Assembly (NCBI GenBank): GCA_016936505.1
Contig: JAFGXS010000040.1
Span: 16,694-80,693 of the forward strand
Origin: Bacteroidales bacterium
GTDB taxonomy: Bacteria > Bacteroidota > Bacteroidia > Bacteroidales > F082
DNA length: 64,000 nt
Direction: 5' to 3'
Shown: positions 8,754 through 18,595 of the stretch, piece after piece
Layout of the letters: each line of letters begins with the position of its first letter
Numbering within the stretch: position 1 is the stretch's first letter
The notes under the pieces: generated by a model
The model's input: the letters and a program-made list of their open reading frames with translations, nothing else
What the model was told of the DNA's origin: nothing
The model's database searches: none
Program-made: the position numbers and the translations under genes

Positions 8754-11534
8754 ATGAAACTTAAAAGTCTGATTTTAATTATTGCTATTAGCCTGTATAT
8801 TATATTTCAGACGTTTACGATAAAGCCAATTTTTGCTGAAAGCCCAAGAATGTCAGCAGTTCCTTTACCTCAACATTCAGTTCAGGCATCAGTAAATGAT
8901 ACAACCAAACTAAACCAGATTATCAAAAAGAATATTGAAAGTCTTAAATCTGAGCCATCAGCATTAGCTGAATCAAAACAATTTGCAAAATCAAAGAAAT
9001 TAAATCATTTCCTTGCATACAAACTTTTCATATTAGCTCAAAACCAAAGATTAATTGGAAATTATCAAATAGGCCATAATCTTGATATTGAAGCGTTAGA
9101 ATTGGCCAACAAGCTTAATGATAAAACACTATTAGCTAATATTTATATTGATATGGCTGTTAGTTACAGAAAAACACATAAAAACGAAAAAGCAATAGAA
9201 TATAGCCGCAAGGCTCTAGCTTATGCCAGTGCTGTAAACGACTCTACAAATATGTCAATTGCCATCAATAACATTGGCAATGCCTATCTTCAGCTGAAAC
9301 AATACGCAACAGCCCTTCAATTCTTTAAACACAGCCTTAAACTTGAACAAACCCGAAAAAACATGACCGGGATTGCAATCAATCTTAATAATATTGGTAA
9401 GGTCTATCTGGACAAAAGCAACTTTTCAAGAGCCATAAATTATTTTAGTCTTTCGCTCGAAATTAACAAGCAAATGAACTTGTACAGAGGAATGGCTATT
9501 TGCAATACAGATCTTGCTCATACATTTGAAAAAGAAGGGAATTTCATCAAGGCTCAGGAACATGCCAAAAGTGCACTTCAACAGTTTTTACAATCCGGAT
9601 CAAGAAAAGAAATATCAGAAGCCTATATAAAGCTAGGGGTGTTAAATAACAAAAATGGTCAAATTCAACATGCTATTGTTAATCTTAAAGAAGGCATAAA
9701 ACTCTCAAAGGGAAATGATGAGATTCCAAACCTTGTAATGGCATATCTTACGCTTTATAATATTTACAAAGCTAAACAAGATTTTCAAAAAGCACTCCAT
9801 TATAATATGCTGGCCAATCTTTATGAAGACTCTTTATCCAATCTTAACCTAAATAGTCATTTCATTAACAATAAGGCATCTACAAGTACAATTCAAGAAC
9901 CTCTGACAGATAAGGCATACAACAAATATTTTAGTGATGGTCAACAAAGTTGGAATAAAATCCTTCTCATTATAATTTTTATTTTTACAGTATCAATTTT
10001 TGCTCTGAGCTGGTTATTTTGGTTCATAAAAAGAAGAAATACCGAGTTATCATTAAAAAATAGTGAGATTGAAAGGATTAATTCCGAGCTTAAACAAAAA
10101 AGTGAAGCCTTAATTAAGGCACGCCAGGAAGCAGAAAAAACTGCTTCAACAAAGAATCGATTTTTAGCACATATAAGTCATGAAATAAGAACCCCCCTAA
10201 ATTCTGTACTTGGCTTTGCTGAGTTGCTCAAGCAATCACAAACCGGTGGTGCACAACAATATTATCTAAACTCCATAAATTCTGCAGGAAAAAGCCTTCT
10301 TAATTTACTGAACAACATTCTGGACTTTGCAAAATACGACAATGAGAACCTTTCCTTTAAAACCGAAGAGATAAATATTCGAGAGGTAATTGATGAATCT
10401 GTAAATATTTTTGCACTTAAAGCCAGCGAAAAAAAGCTTCAACTTTTAACCGATGTACAGACCTCAATAAGCAATATTATTTTATTCAATAAAATGGTAT
10501 TACAACAGACTTTATTAAATCTGGTTGGGAACGCTATAAAATATACACAAAAGGGGCACATCACTATAAAACTCACACAGGAGAAAGGTAATAAAAAGAA
10601 TCTTCTGAACCTTATTATTTGTGTTGAAGACACAGGAATCGGTATTCCTGAGGATCAAATAAACAACATATTTGAACCTTTTTATCAGGCCAACAATTTT
10701 TCTGAATCAGAAGGTGCAGGTTTAGGATTAAGTATTACGCAACAACTTGTCAGTAAAATGAATGGAAATATTGAAGTCAGAAATAACCCTGTCTCCGGCA
10801 CATCTTTTATCATCAGATTTTACGACATCCCGTTTCTGGAAACATCCGCACATGATGTTTCACACTCCAAAATCATCTACAAGGCAAATAAAACAAAATT
10901 GCTTTTTATCAATGTCAAAAGCAATAAAACTGAAGATCTGGTAAACTCTTTTGAAATGCAGGAATTTGATGTTATTGATGTTGGACTAGGCATGACTGAG
11001 GCAAAAAAATATATAGAATCTGTTCCGCTGATTGTATTGTGTTGTTTAAACAAAGAAGAAACAGAAAATACGCTGAACATTATTGAAAACATCAGTATAA
11101 AGAATAATCAAAAAATCCTGATTATTCAAAACCATCAACTCTCCTCTGAGCACAACGTTAGCAATACTAAAGTAATAAATCTGGAGCGAGAAGACTTTAA
11201 AGAAAATCTTTTCAATTTCATCAATGAGTTTAAAGAAAATGATAATCTGGATTTATTTGAAAGCCAGGCACAGAATATTAGTTTGGATGAGATAATCAGC
11301 GATCTGAATCACATTTTCAGGAACTGCTTCGAAAACGCTTACAATTCAAGAATTCTGGATGAAATAGAAAGCTTATGTTATCAACTCGATAACATTGCTG
11401 GAAAATATGAGATGCCTCATTTAAATATTTTTGTGAGGGAAATGCAAAACAACATTAAAGAATTTGATATAAGTGCATTAGACAAGCAACTCGAACTTCT
11501 AAAAAAACAATTAAGTTCAACTACCGGTAAATAA
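8754..11534 (+). CDS. TPR sensor histidine kinase with pseudo-receiver and Hpt-like tail
   Basis: First gene of a three-gene signalling operon, 926 residues. An N-terminal signal or anchor sequence is followed by periplasmic TPR repeats (about 80-360), a transmembrane helix (about 402-425), a coiled linker, a HisKA domain with phospho-acceptor His476 in HISHEIRTPLN, and an HATPase_c domain with N-box (NLVGNAIKYT), G1 (DTGIGIP) and G2 (GAGLGLSI). The region after about residue 700 has a receiver-like alternation of strands and helices, but the phospho-Asp strand reads VPLIVLCCLN, with no Asp. The C-terminal 90 residues are a helical bundle resembling a phosphotransfer domain without an obvious His. 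It abuts the next gene with no gap. Confidence 0.88.
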   Translation: MKLKSLILIIAISLYIIFQTFTIKPIFAESPRMSAVPLPQHSVQASVNDTTKLNQIIKKNIESLKSEPSALAESKQFAKSKKLNHFLAYKLFILAQNQRLIGNYQIGHNLDIEALELANKLNDKTLLANIYIDMAVSYRKTHKNEKAIEYSRKALAYASAVNDSTNMSIAINNIGNAYLQLKQYATALQFFKHSLKLEQTRKNMTGIAINLNNIGKVYLDKSNFSRAINYFSLSLEINKQMNLYRGMAICNTDLAHTFEKEGNFIKAQEHAKSALQQFLQSGSRKEISEAYIKLGVLNNKNGQIQHAIVNLKEGIKLSKGNDEIPNLVMAYLTLYNIYKAKQDFQKALHYNMLANLYEDSLSNLNLNSHFINNKASTSTIQEPLTDKAYNKYFSDGQQSWNKILLIIIFIFTVSIFALSWLFWFIKRRNTELSLKNSEIERINSELKQKSEALIKARQEAEKTASTKNRFLAHISHEIRTPLNSVLGFAELLKQSQTGGAQQYYLNSINSAGKSLLNLLNNILDFAKYDNENLSFKTEEINIREVIDESVNIFALKASEKKLQLLTDVQTSISNIILFNKMVLQQTLLNLVGNAIKYTQKGHITIKLTQEKGNKKNLLNLIICVEDTGIGIPEDQINNIFEPFYQANNFSESEGAGLGLSITQQLVSKMNGNIEVRNNPVSGTSFIIRFYDIPFLETSAHDVSHSKIIYKANKTKLLFINVKSNKTEDLVNSFEMQEFDVIDVGLGMTEAKKYIESVPLIVLCCLNKEETENTLNIIENISIKNNQKILIIQNHQLSSEHNVSNTKVINLEREDFKENLFNFINEFKENDNLDLFESQAQNISLDEIISDLNHIFRNCFENAYNSRILDEIESLCYQLDNIAGKYEMPHLNIFVREMQNNIKEFDISALDKQLELLKKQLSSTTGK

Positions 11535-14500
11535 ATGTATCGAAACAATAAAAAATATAAATCCTTTATCCTAAAGTCATTTTTAACATTTTATTTACTG
11601 ACTTTACTGCTTGGACAATCCACGGCTAAAGAATCTGTGGTTGAAAAAAATGACACAACTTCGATTCAGATTCTACTATCTGATTCTGTTTTATCTCCGC
11701 AGGAAAAAATCAATCTTGCCATTAAACTTTCGCAACTATACAAAGAAAGTAATAGTAGCAAATCACTATTTTATGATAGTCTAGCAACGACAATTGCTCT
11801 GAAAAATAACAAAAAAAAATCCTATCAGGAAGGAATCCTTCGGTCCATCAATCTATTGATAAAAACCAATCAGTACCAAAAAGCTGAACAACAGCTAATA
11901 CAGTACAGGCACACATTAGCAGATACAAACAGTCCTGAACTGGCAGAATATTATTATTTATCAGGACAAAACTATTATTCATGGAGCAAATTTAAAAAAG
12001 CAGGACCGCTTTTTGAAAAGGCAAGAGACACCTACATTGAGCTTGGAATTAAAGAAGGTATTGCAAAATCAATGGTTGGCGAAGCAAAAATATGGGGCAT
12101 TTATAACGATTATTTTAATGTTGTCGGGCTCTTACAAAGAGCATTGGATATTTATGATCAGCTTAATGATGAACTCGGAATGGCATCTGTTTATGAAATA
12201 ATGGGAAAAACCATGCAAAGCTGGGAGAAATTAGACAGAGCAGATTACTTTTATCAAAATGCATTATTTTATTACAACAGATACGATAAAATTGAAGATA
12301 AGATCAACATTCATCTTTTGTTAGGAAACCTGTATCTGGAAAAAAATGAAAACAAAAAGGCACTTAAAGAATTTTATTTTGCCCGTAACCTTTCAATAAA
12401 AACCAAAGCATCGAAAGATGAGGCATGGAGCATACAACTTATCGGAGAAGCATACTACAACCTTAAGAAATATGACTCAGCATTGATTTATCTTAACAAA
12501 TCAGAACCCTTGCTAAAAAAATATGAGATGAAACAACAACAATCTGTTGCTTTATATAATATTGCAAGAATAGAGTTCCAGAAAAAAACCTATAATAAGG
12601 CTACTCAGTATGCCAATGAAGCTTTACAATTAACGCAGCAAATTAATTCAAAGCAACTTCAAATGGAAGTTATTTTGTTGATTTCTAATATTTATAAAGA
12701 GCAAAAAAGCTTTCAGAAAGCATTTACCTTTCTGGAACAATACAACCAACTCCGTGCAAAAGTATTTTCGGATCAAAACAGAAAAATGGTCAGTGACATG
12801 GAAGTTAAATATGAAGCTGATCAAAAAGCAAAACAATACGATCTTTTAAAACAGCAGGACACCGAAACCAAGGTTAAACTTCAAAAAGAAAAAAACAACA
12901 GGTTATTAACCGTTATAGGAAGCCTTTCTATTTTATCCATTTTGTTAACTATTATATTTTTTATAAGAAGAGACAATAAATCAAACAAAAAAAATCTGAA
13001 CCTGCTTTACGAAAAAAATCAAGAAATTATCAAACAACAGGAGCAGTTAAGTTTACTCAACGAAGAACTTTTTACCAGTAGAGAAAGTTACAGAAGTATT
13101 GTTGAGAATGCAACGATAGGAATTTATCAAACCAATAAAAAAGGCGAAATCTTATTTGCTAATAAAACGTTAATAAGAATGTTGGGATTTTCTACACTGG
13201 GTAGTATGAAAAAGGAAATCCAATTAAACAAAAACAAAGAATGGAGAAAAGGTTTTATTAAACTACTGGAAGAGCAGGAAATTGTTACAGGAAGAGAAGA
13301 TGTTTGGACAAAAAAATCGGGTAACAAAATATTTGTTAAAGAAAGTGCTTGGATTATTAAAGATCACGAAGGAAAAACCCTTTATTACGAAGGCATTATT
13401 GAAGACATTTCTAAAAGAAAAATTGCCGAAGACAAAGTACAAAAAGCTCAGCTCAGGTTACAACAAATAAACCAAGAACTTAGAAAAAGAAACCTAGAGC
13501 TTAAGGCAGCTAAAACAGAAGCTGAAGAAGCGAATCAGGCCAAAACCATGTTTCTCGCAAATGTAAGTCATGAAATCAGGACTCCCTTAAATTCAATAAT
13601 TGGCTTTGCCAATCTTTTGGAACCCCTGGTTAAAAGCAGGCAAGAAAAAGAGTTTATCAAATCCATATTAACCAGTAGCAACAGTCTCTTATCGTTAATT
13701 AACGATATTCTTGATTTATCCAAGATCCAGGCTGGAAAACTGGAACTTTCATACGAACCTGTTTTTCTTCCTAAAATAATTGAAGAGATTAAACGGATAT
13801 TTTATCCTCAAGTGGAAGAAAAAAGACTCAAGTTAAAAATAGAAATCACACCAGAAGGACAAAACTTTTTCCTGATCGATCTTTCGCGCTTCAGACAAAT
13901 TCTTTTTAACATAATTGGAAACGCAATAAAATTTACTGATCAGGGCATAATCAAGCTCTTATTTGACATTCATGAATCAGCTGAAAAAAAAGGAAACTTC
14001 AATTTTATTATTAAAATAAAAGATACCGGAACTGGCATTCCAATAGAAGATCAGAAACACATATTTGATGCTTTTAAGCAAGCTAAGGGTAATCAAAAAT
14101 CCGGAATCGGTTTAGGACTTAACATCAGTCAACGCCTTGTCGAAATTATGGGAGGAAGAATTAAACTGAAAAGTGAACCGGGCAAAGGTTCTGAGTTCGC
14201 AATTTATATTTCAGGGATCAAAAGTAAGAACATGAAATATCAACAAATTGATGAAACCTTTAAAAATGAAATCACTAATAGTATAAATGAGGACATTAAC
14301 GATTCTGAGCAAAAAAATCCCGAGATTAAAAAACAGATTAACTACCTGTTCGGAGAAAATTTCAAACAGGTTCTTAAAACCAAAATAATTTCAGAGATAC
14401 AAGACTTTGCTTCAGTAATGCTCGAATTCGCCAATAAAGAAGGGCTAAAAAATCTGGAAAAAGAAAGCCAAAACCTGTCAGATGCCTCAAAAGAATTTGA

Positions 14501-14567
14501 CATTGAAGCTGTTGAATTTATCTTAAATAAAATAAAAGCCTACTTTCGTCAAGACAATAACCTATGA
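11535..14567 (+). CDS. TPR-PAS sensor histidine kinase with Hpt-like tail
   Basis: Second kinase of the operon, 1010 residues; its ATG directly follows the stop of the first. A signal or anchor sequence leads into periplasmic TPR repeats (about 60-420), a transmembrane helix (about 456-477), a PAS domain (about 515-640, SIVENATIGIYQTNKKGEIL), a coiled coil, HisKA with His679 in NVSHEIRTPLN, and HATPase_c with intact boxes (NIIGNAIKFT, DTGTGIP, GIGLGLN). The last 80 residues are an Hpt-like helical bundle similar in style to that of the first kinase but without a clear phospho-His. It overlaps the third gene by ATGA. Signal unknown. Confidence 0.9.
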   Translation: MYRNNKKYKSFILKSFLTFYLLTLLLGQSTAKESVVEKNDTTSIQILLSDSVLSPQEKINLAIKLSQLYKESNSSKSLFYDSLATTIALKNNKKKSYQEGILRSINLLIKTNQYQKAEQQLIQYRHTLADTNSPELAEYYYLSGQNYYSWSKFKKAGPLFEKARDTYIELGIKEGIAKSMVGEAKIWGIYNDYFNVVGLLQRALDIYDQLNDELGMASVYEIMGKTMQSWEKLDRADYFYQNALFYYNRYDKIEDKINIHLLLGNLYLEKNENKKALKEFYFARNLSIKTKASKDEAWSIQLIGEAYYNLKKYDSALIYLNKSEPLLKKYEMKQQQSVALYNIARIEFQKKTYNKATQYANEALQLTQQINSKQLQMEVILLISNIYKEQKSFQKAFTFLEQYNQLRAKVFSDQNRKMVSDMEVKYEADQKAKQYDLLKQQDTETKVKLQKEKNNRLLTVIGSLSILSILLTIIFFIRRDNKSNKKNLNLLYEKNQEIIKQQEQLSLLNEELFTSRESYRSIVENATIGIYQTNKKGEILFANKTLIRMLGFSTLGSMKKEIQLNKNKEWRKGFIKLLEEQEIVTGREDVWTKKSGNKIFVKESAWIIKDHEGKTLYYEGIIEDISKRKIAEDKVQKAQLRLQQINQELRKRNLELKAAKTEAEEANQAKTMFLANVSHEIRTPLNSIIGFANLLEPLVKSRQEKEFIKSILTSSNSLLSLINDILDLSKIQAGKLELSYEPVFLPKIIEEIKRIFYPQVEEKRLKLKIEITPEGQNFFLIDLSRFRQILFNIIGNAIKFTDQGIIKLLFDIHESAEKKGNFNFIIKIKDTGTGIPIEDQKHIFDAFKQAKGNQKSGIGLGLNISQRLVEIMGGRIKLKSEPGKGSEFAIYISGIKSKNMKYQQIDETFKNEITNSINEDINDSEQKNPEIKKQINYLFGENFKQVLKTKIISEIQDFASVMLEFANKEGLKNLEKESQNLSDASKEFDIEAVEFILNKIKAYFRQDNNL

Positions 14568-15715
14568 AAAACAGTAACGCCACCCTATTGATAGTTGATG
14601 ATGTTCCTAAAAACATTCAGATTCTGGGAAATATACTTTCACCTCATCAATATAAAATTGCCTATGCTCAATCAGGAGAACAAGCCTTAAAGTCAGTTGA
14701 ACATAATAAATTCGATTTGATTCTTCTTGATATTATGATGCCTGGTATTGATGGTTTTGAAGTTTGTTTAAGGCTTAAAAGTAATGATCTTTACAAAGAA
14801 ATACCAATTATATTTTTGACAGCAAAAGCTGATATGGAAAGTATTGTAAGAGGTTTTGAGGTCGGAGGACAGGATTATATCACAAAACCTTTTAATGCTG
14901 CAGAACTTCTGGCTCGGGTTGAAACACACCTGTTACTCCACAAGCAAAAAAAAACACTAAAAAAGCTCAACGAAAATCTTGAGGAAATGGTTCAAGAACG
15001 AACACAAAAACTCGAAGATGCTTACAAAAGGCTTGATAATCTCGAAAAAGCCAAAACCGATTTTCTTTCCATTATAAGTCACGAATTAAGAACTCCACTC
15101 AACGGTTTAATGGGACTTTCGTCTCTTATGAGCCAAACCAAACTGGATCAGGAACAGCAAGAATATATGAGCTACCTGAATGAAGTTGCTGATCGGTTAA
15201 CCCGATTTTCTGAAATATCATTACTAATCACACATTTAAAAGTTCAGAAATATAACGCTGAATTACTTTCAACTTCTGTTAAATATCTCATAGAGTCTGT
15301 TGCTGAAGAATTCAATATCAAGCACCTAAACCAAAAGTATCCACTCGAAACCAATGAAATATCTCCTGATCTTTCAATTGCAGCTGCCCCTGAATTACTC
15401 TCAAAATCGCTTAATTTATTACTCGATAATGCCCGAAAATTCTCCGGCCCTGAGGGAAAAATCAAATTAAGATGCGAGGTATCAGAAGACTTAATTCATC
15501 TCTTTATAGAAGACAACGGTCCTGGTTTCAAAGCTGAAGCACTAGAACATGTTTATGAATTATTCTCAAACGGAGACCTTTCACACACTGAAGGGATGGG
15601 GCTTTCATTAGCAGCCATTAAACTCATTATTGACATACATGGGGGTCATATGCTGGTTGAAAATATTGCTTCTGGAGGAGCCAGAATAAAACTAAGCTTT
15701 AAAAAATACAGATAA
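14564..15715 (+). CDS. Response regulator receiver fused to histidine kinase
   Basis: Third gene of the operon, 383 residues, soluble. Residues 1-125 are an intact receiver: acidic pair Asp12/Asp13, phospho-acceptor Asp56 in LLDIMMPG, Thr86 and Lys108 in YITKPF. A coiled coil (about 126-165) leads to HisKA with His173 in IISHELRTPLN and a complete HATPase_c (LLLDNARKFS, DNGPGF, GMGLSLA). There is no DNA-binding or enzymatic output domain. It could take a phosphoryl group from the two upstream kinases and modulate its own kinase activity; where the signal goes next is not visible in the window. Confidence 0.9.
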   Translation: MKNSNATLLIVDDVPKNIQILGNILSPHQYKIAYAQSGEQALKSVEHNKFDLILLDIMMPGIDGFEVCLRLKSNDLYKEIPIIFLTAKADMESIVRGFEVGGQDYITKPFNAAELLARVETHLLLHKQKKTLKKLNENLEEMVQERTQKLEDAYKRLDNLEKAKTDFLSIISHELRTPLNGLMGLSSLMSQTKLDQEQQEYMSYLNEVADRLTRFSEISLLITHLKVQKYNAELLSTSVKYLIESVAEEFNIKHLNQKYPLETNEISPDLSIAAAPELLSKSLNLLLDNARKFSGPEGKIKLRCEVSEDLIHLFIEDNGPGFKAEALEHVYELFSNGDLSHTEGMGLSLAAIKLIIDIHGGHMLVENIASGGARIKLSFKKYR

Positions 15716-15763
15716 TAAATCCCATTCAGCAAAAACGTAGATGTGTTTTCAAATTGAAATATT

Positions 15764-15771
15764 TATCTTTG
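15764..15771 (+). promoter_or_regulatory. fabG: -7 element TATCTTTG for fabG
   Basis: TATCTTTG, 27 bases before the ATG at 15799. Its position would put the transcript start downstream of the in-frame ATG at 15754, supporting 15799 as the real start. Confidence 0.6.
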
Positions 15772-15798
15772 ACCCGAATAAATTCAAATTTTGAACAC

Positions 15799-16545
15799 AT
15801 GAAATTACTCCAAGGAAAAGTAGCCCTGATCACAGGAGCATCTCGCGGTATTGGAAAATCCATCGCAATGAAATTTGCATCAGAAGGTGCGGACATTGCA
15901 TTTAGCGATCTGAACCGGGATAAAAATATGGAAACAACTGAAAAAGAACTTAATGCAATGGGGATCAAAGCCATCGGATATGCCTCAAATGCAGCTTCAT
16001 TTTCAGACAGCGAGAAACTTGCAGAACAAATTGTTGCAGATTTTGGACAAATTGATATTCTTGTAAATAATGCCGGAATTACCCGCGACAACCTTTTACT
16101 CCGAATGACTGAACAGGATTGGGATGCTGTTCTTACCGTAAACCTTAAATCCGTATTTAACCTTACTAAAGCCGTCCAACGCTTTATGATCAAACAAAAA
16201 GGCGGATCCATCATCAATATGAGCTCAGTTGTTGGTGTTAACGGAAATGCAGGACAAGCCAATTACTCTGCCTCTAAAGCCGGAATGATCGGTTTTACAA
16301 AGTCCATCGCGCAGGAGTTAGGGTCGAGAAATATCCGCAGTAATGCTATAGCTCCCGGTTTTATAGAAACCGAGATGACACATAAATTACCTGAAAATGT
16401 GAGAGAAGAATGGATTAAAACAATCCCCTTACGTCGCTCAGGAAAACCTGAAGATGTTGCTGATGTTGCCGTATTTTTAGCATCAGATTATTCTTCATAC
16501 GTAACCGGACAGGTTATTAATGTTTGTGGAGGAATGAGCACCTAA
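15799..16545 (+). CDS. fabG: 3-oxoacyl-[acyl-carrier-protein] reductase
   Basis: NADPH-dependent short-chain dehydrogenase that reduces 3-oxoacyl-ACP in fatty acid elongation. The TGASRGIG cofactor motif (residues 12-19), NNAG (90-93) and the catalytic Ser143, Tyr156 and Lys160 in YSASK are all present, with the C-terminal VTGQVINVCGG typical of FabG. The ATG at 15799 gives the usual 248 residues; an upstream ATG at 15754 would overlap the promoter and was rejected. Other fab genes are not adjacent, so assignment to a different SDR substrate is possible but less likely. Confidence 0.9.
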   Translation: MKLLQGKVALITGASRGIGKSIAMKFASEGADIAFSDLNRDKNMETTEKELNAMGIKAIGYASNAASFSDSEKLAEQIVADFGQIDILVNNAGITRDNLLLRMTEQDWDAVLTVNLKSVFNLTKAVQRFMIKQKGGSIINMSSVVGVNGNAGQANYSASKAGMIGFTKSIAQELGSRNIRSNAIAPGFIETEMTHKLPENVREEWIKTIPLRRSGKPEDVADVAVFLASDYSSYVTGQVINVCGGMST

Positions 16546-16598
16546 TCTTACCAGTTATCAAACACACTATCATAGTGTAAAAAAGCAATATCTTTTGT

Positions 16599-17360
16599 AT
16601 GTTTTTCTTCTTTTCAAAACTCTTGGGTTATTTACTTTTTCCCATCGTATGGATTATTGCATTATTGGCAATAGCAATCTTTTCAAGAAACAAGAACAGA
16701 AGAAAACGCAGCTTGGGTGTTGCTTTTTTGTTATTAATTATTCTTTCCAACTCGTTTATTGTCAATAAAATAGTTTCTATCTGGGACATAAACCCCGTTC
16801 CTATTGAAGAACATTATGATGTAGGTATTGTATTGGGAGGAAGTACCATAACTTTTGACAAAAAATATAACCGATCCATCTTTCACGACAATGGTGACAG
16901 ACTAATTCAGGCTGTAGAACTGTACAAAAAAGGTACAATCAAAAAGATACTGATTACCGGAGGTTCAGCAAATCTTATCTATAAAGATGTAAAAGAAGCT
17001 AAGCTAATGAATTCCTTTTTACGATCCATAGATATTCCGGCTTCTGATATATTAATTGACACTTTAGCAGAAAACACGCACCAAAATGCTGTGTATAGTA
17101 AGGAAATATTACAAAATTATCCTCAGCTCAATAATTATCTTTTAATTACATCATCAATGCACATGAGGAGAGCCGTTGCTTGTTTTGAAGAAGAAAATGT
17201 TCAGGTAACACCCTATCCTACCAACTTGTTAGGAAGTGCCGGAAAGAGCAATCTAGAGTACTATCTTAGACCAGATGTCTCAAATATTCTAATTTGGAAT
17301 GGTATGATCCATGAGATGATTGGTTATGTTGCCTATTGGATTAAAGGTTATATTAATTAA
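16599..17360 (+). CDS. YdcF/ElyC family membrane protein (DUF218)
   Basis: A 253-residue protein with two N-terminal transmembrane helices and a DUF218 domain (GIVLGG...GDRLIQAVELYKKG...ILITGGSA...ENTHQNAVYS). Members such as SanA and ElyC affect envelope integrity and undecaprenyl-phosphate metabolism, but the reaction is not settled. It is followed 2 bases later by the M48 protease gene, so the two are probably co-transcribed. Confidence 0.85.
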   Translation: MFFFFSKLLGYLLFPIVWIIALLAIAIFSRNKNRRKRSLGVAFLLLIILSNSFIVNKIVSIWDINPVPIEEHYDVGIVLGGSTITFDKKYNRSIFHDNGDRLIQAVELYKKGTIKKILITGGSANLIYKDVKEAKLMNSFLRSIDIPASDILIDTLAENTHQNAVYSKEILQNYPQLNNYLLITSSMHMRRAVACFEEENVQVTPYPTNLLGSAGKSNLEYYLRPDVSNILIWNGMIHEMIGYVAYWIKGYIN

Positions 17361-17362
17361 AC

Positions 17363-18595
17363 ATGAAAGAAATTATTTTTTACATCATTATTGGTATTGT
17401 CATCTTCGACTTTCTGTTCGAAAGAATACTCGACTATTTAAACAACAGTATGATTGACCCGGTACTACCGGATGAATTAAAAGGAATTTATGACAAAGAA
17501 AAGTATCAAACCTCGCAAAACTATTTGAAAGAGAATTCACGCTTTTCGATGATTTCTTCAACATTCATGTTTTTGATTATCGCAACAATGCTTTTATTCA
17601 AGGGATTTGAAGTAATCAGCCATTTCACTGAGCAGATTACTTCAAATTCCTTTATTCAGTCTTTAATTTTTTTTGGAATTCTTGCTGCCGGGTCAGAAAT
17701 TATTGGCATTCCTTTTCAATGGTTTGACACTTTTGTAATTGAAGAACGTTACGGGTTTAATAATACCACAAAGAAGACATTTCTTTTTGATAAAATAAAG
17801 TCTTGGATTATAGGAATTATTATTGGGGGAGCTATTTTATTATTCATTCAATGGGCTTATGTAAAAGGAGGAGATCTATTCTGGGTTATTGGATTGGGTG
17901 GTACAGCAATATTTATAGTGTTTATAACAATGTTCTACACTTCTCTTCTCCTACCTCTTTTCAACAAACTAACACCACTGGATGAGGGGCCGCTAAAGGA
18001 GAAAATTCAGGATTTCGCATCAAAATCCGGCTTCATCCTAAGTAACATTTATGTAATGGATGGTTCGAAACGAAGCACAAAAGCTAATGCATTTTTTAGC
18101 GGTTTAGGACCAAAAAAGAAAATCATTCTATACGATACATTAATCGAAAAGCTTGATGAAAATGAGATTGTGGCTGTTCTGGCTCACGAAATCGGTCACT
18201 ATAAGAAAAGACACATTTATAAAGGTTTGGCTATGTCATTAGTACAAATCGGAATTATGTTTTTCATGCTCTGGCTGGCCCTTAAAACACCAGAAGTTGG
18301 AAGCTCTTTGGGATCAGACAATTTTTATATGGGATTACTGGCTTTTGGGTTGTTGTATAGCCCCATTTCGTTTATCATGTCAATTGTGTCTAATACTTCA
18401 TCCAGAAAACACGAATATGAAGCCGATGCTTTTGCTTCAAATTATGGACTTGGACAAAACCTTATTAATGCATTAATCAAACTTTCAGTTTCCAGTCTAA
18501 GTAACCTCAGACCACACTCTATGTATGTATTCTTTCATTATTCGCATCCAACACTTTTACAACGAAAAAAGGCGATAGAAAAAAACAATCACTAA
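17363..18595 (+). CDS. M48 family CAAX-protease-like metallopeptidase
   Basis: A 410-residue membrane zinc protease related to Ste24/CAAX prenyl protease 1. The zinc motif HEIGH lies at residues 275-279 (VLAHEIGHYKK), with the third ligand in EYEADAF near residue 353. About six or seven transmembrane segments surround the active site, as in Ste24, and the length matches. Bacterial members probably act on membrane proteins. Its stop codon interlocks with the stop of the convergent sugar transferase gene (4-base overlap). Confidence 0.9.
   Translation: MKEIIFYIIIGIVIFDFLFERILDYLNNSMIDPVLPDELKGIYDKEKYQTSQNYLKENSRFSMISSTFMFLIIATMLLFKGFEVISHFTEQITSNSFIQSLIFFGILAAGSEIIGIPFQWFDTFVIEERYGFNNTTKKTFLFDKIKSWIIGIIIGGAILLFIQWAYVKGGDLFWVIGLGGTAIFIVFITMFYTSLLLPLFNKLTPLDEGPLKEKIQDFASKSGFILSNIYVMDGSKRSTKANAFFSGLGPKKKIILYDTLIEKLDENEIVAVLAHEIGHYKKRHIYKGLAMSLVQIGIMFFMLWLALKTPEVGSSLGSDNFYMGLLAFGLLYSPISFIMSIVSNTSSRKHEYEADAFASNYGLGQNLINALIKLSVSSLSNLRPHSMYVFFHYSHPTLLQRKKAIEKNNH

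Noticed and set aside
15754..15798. Upstream ATG extension of fabG by 15 residues
   Set aside because: It lies over the TATCTTTG promoter element and adds residues not seen in FabG.
15726..16262. 178-residue open frame on the minus strand over fabG
   Set aside because: Antisense to fabG, Ser/Pro-rich composition, no family match; treated as a shadow.
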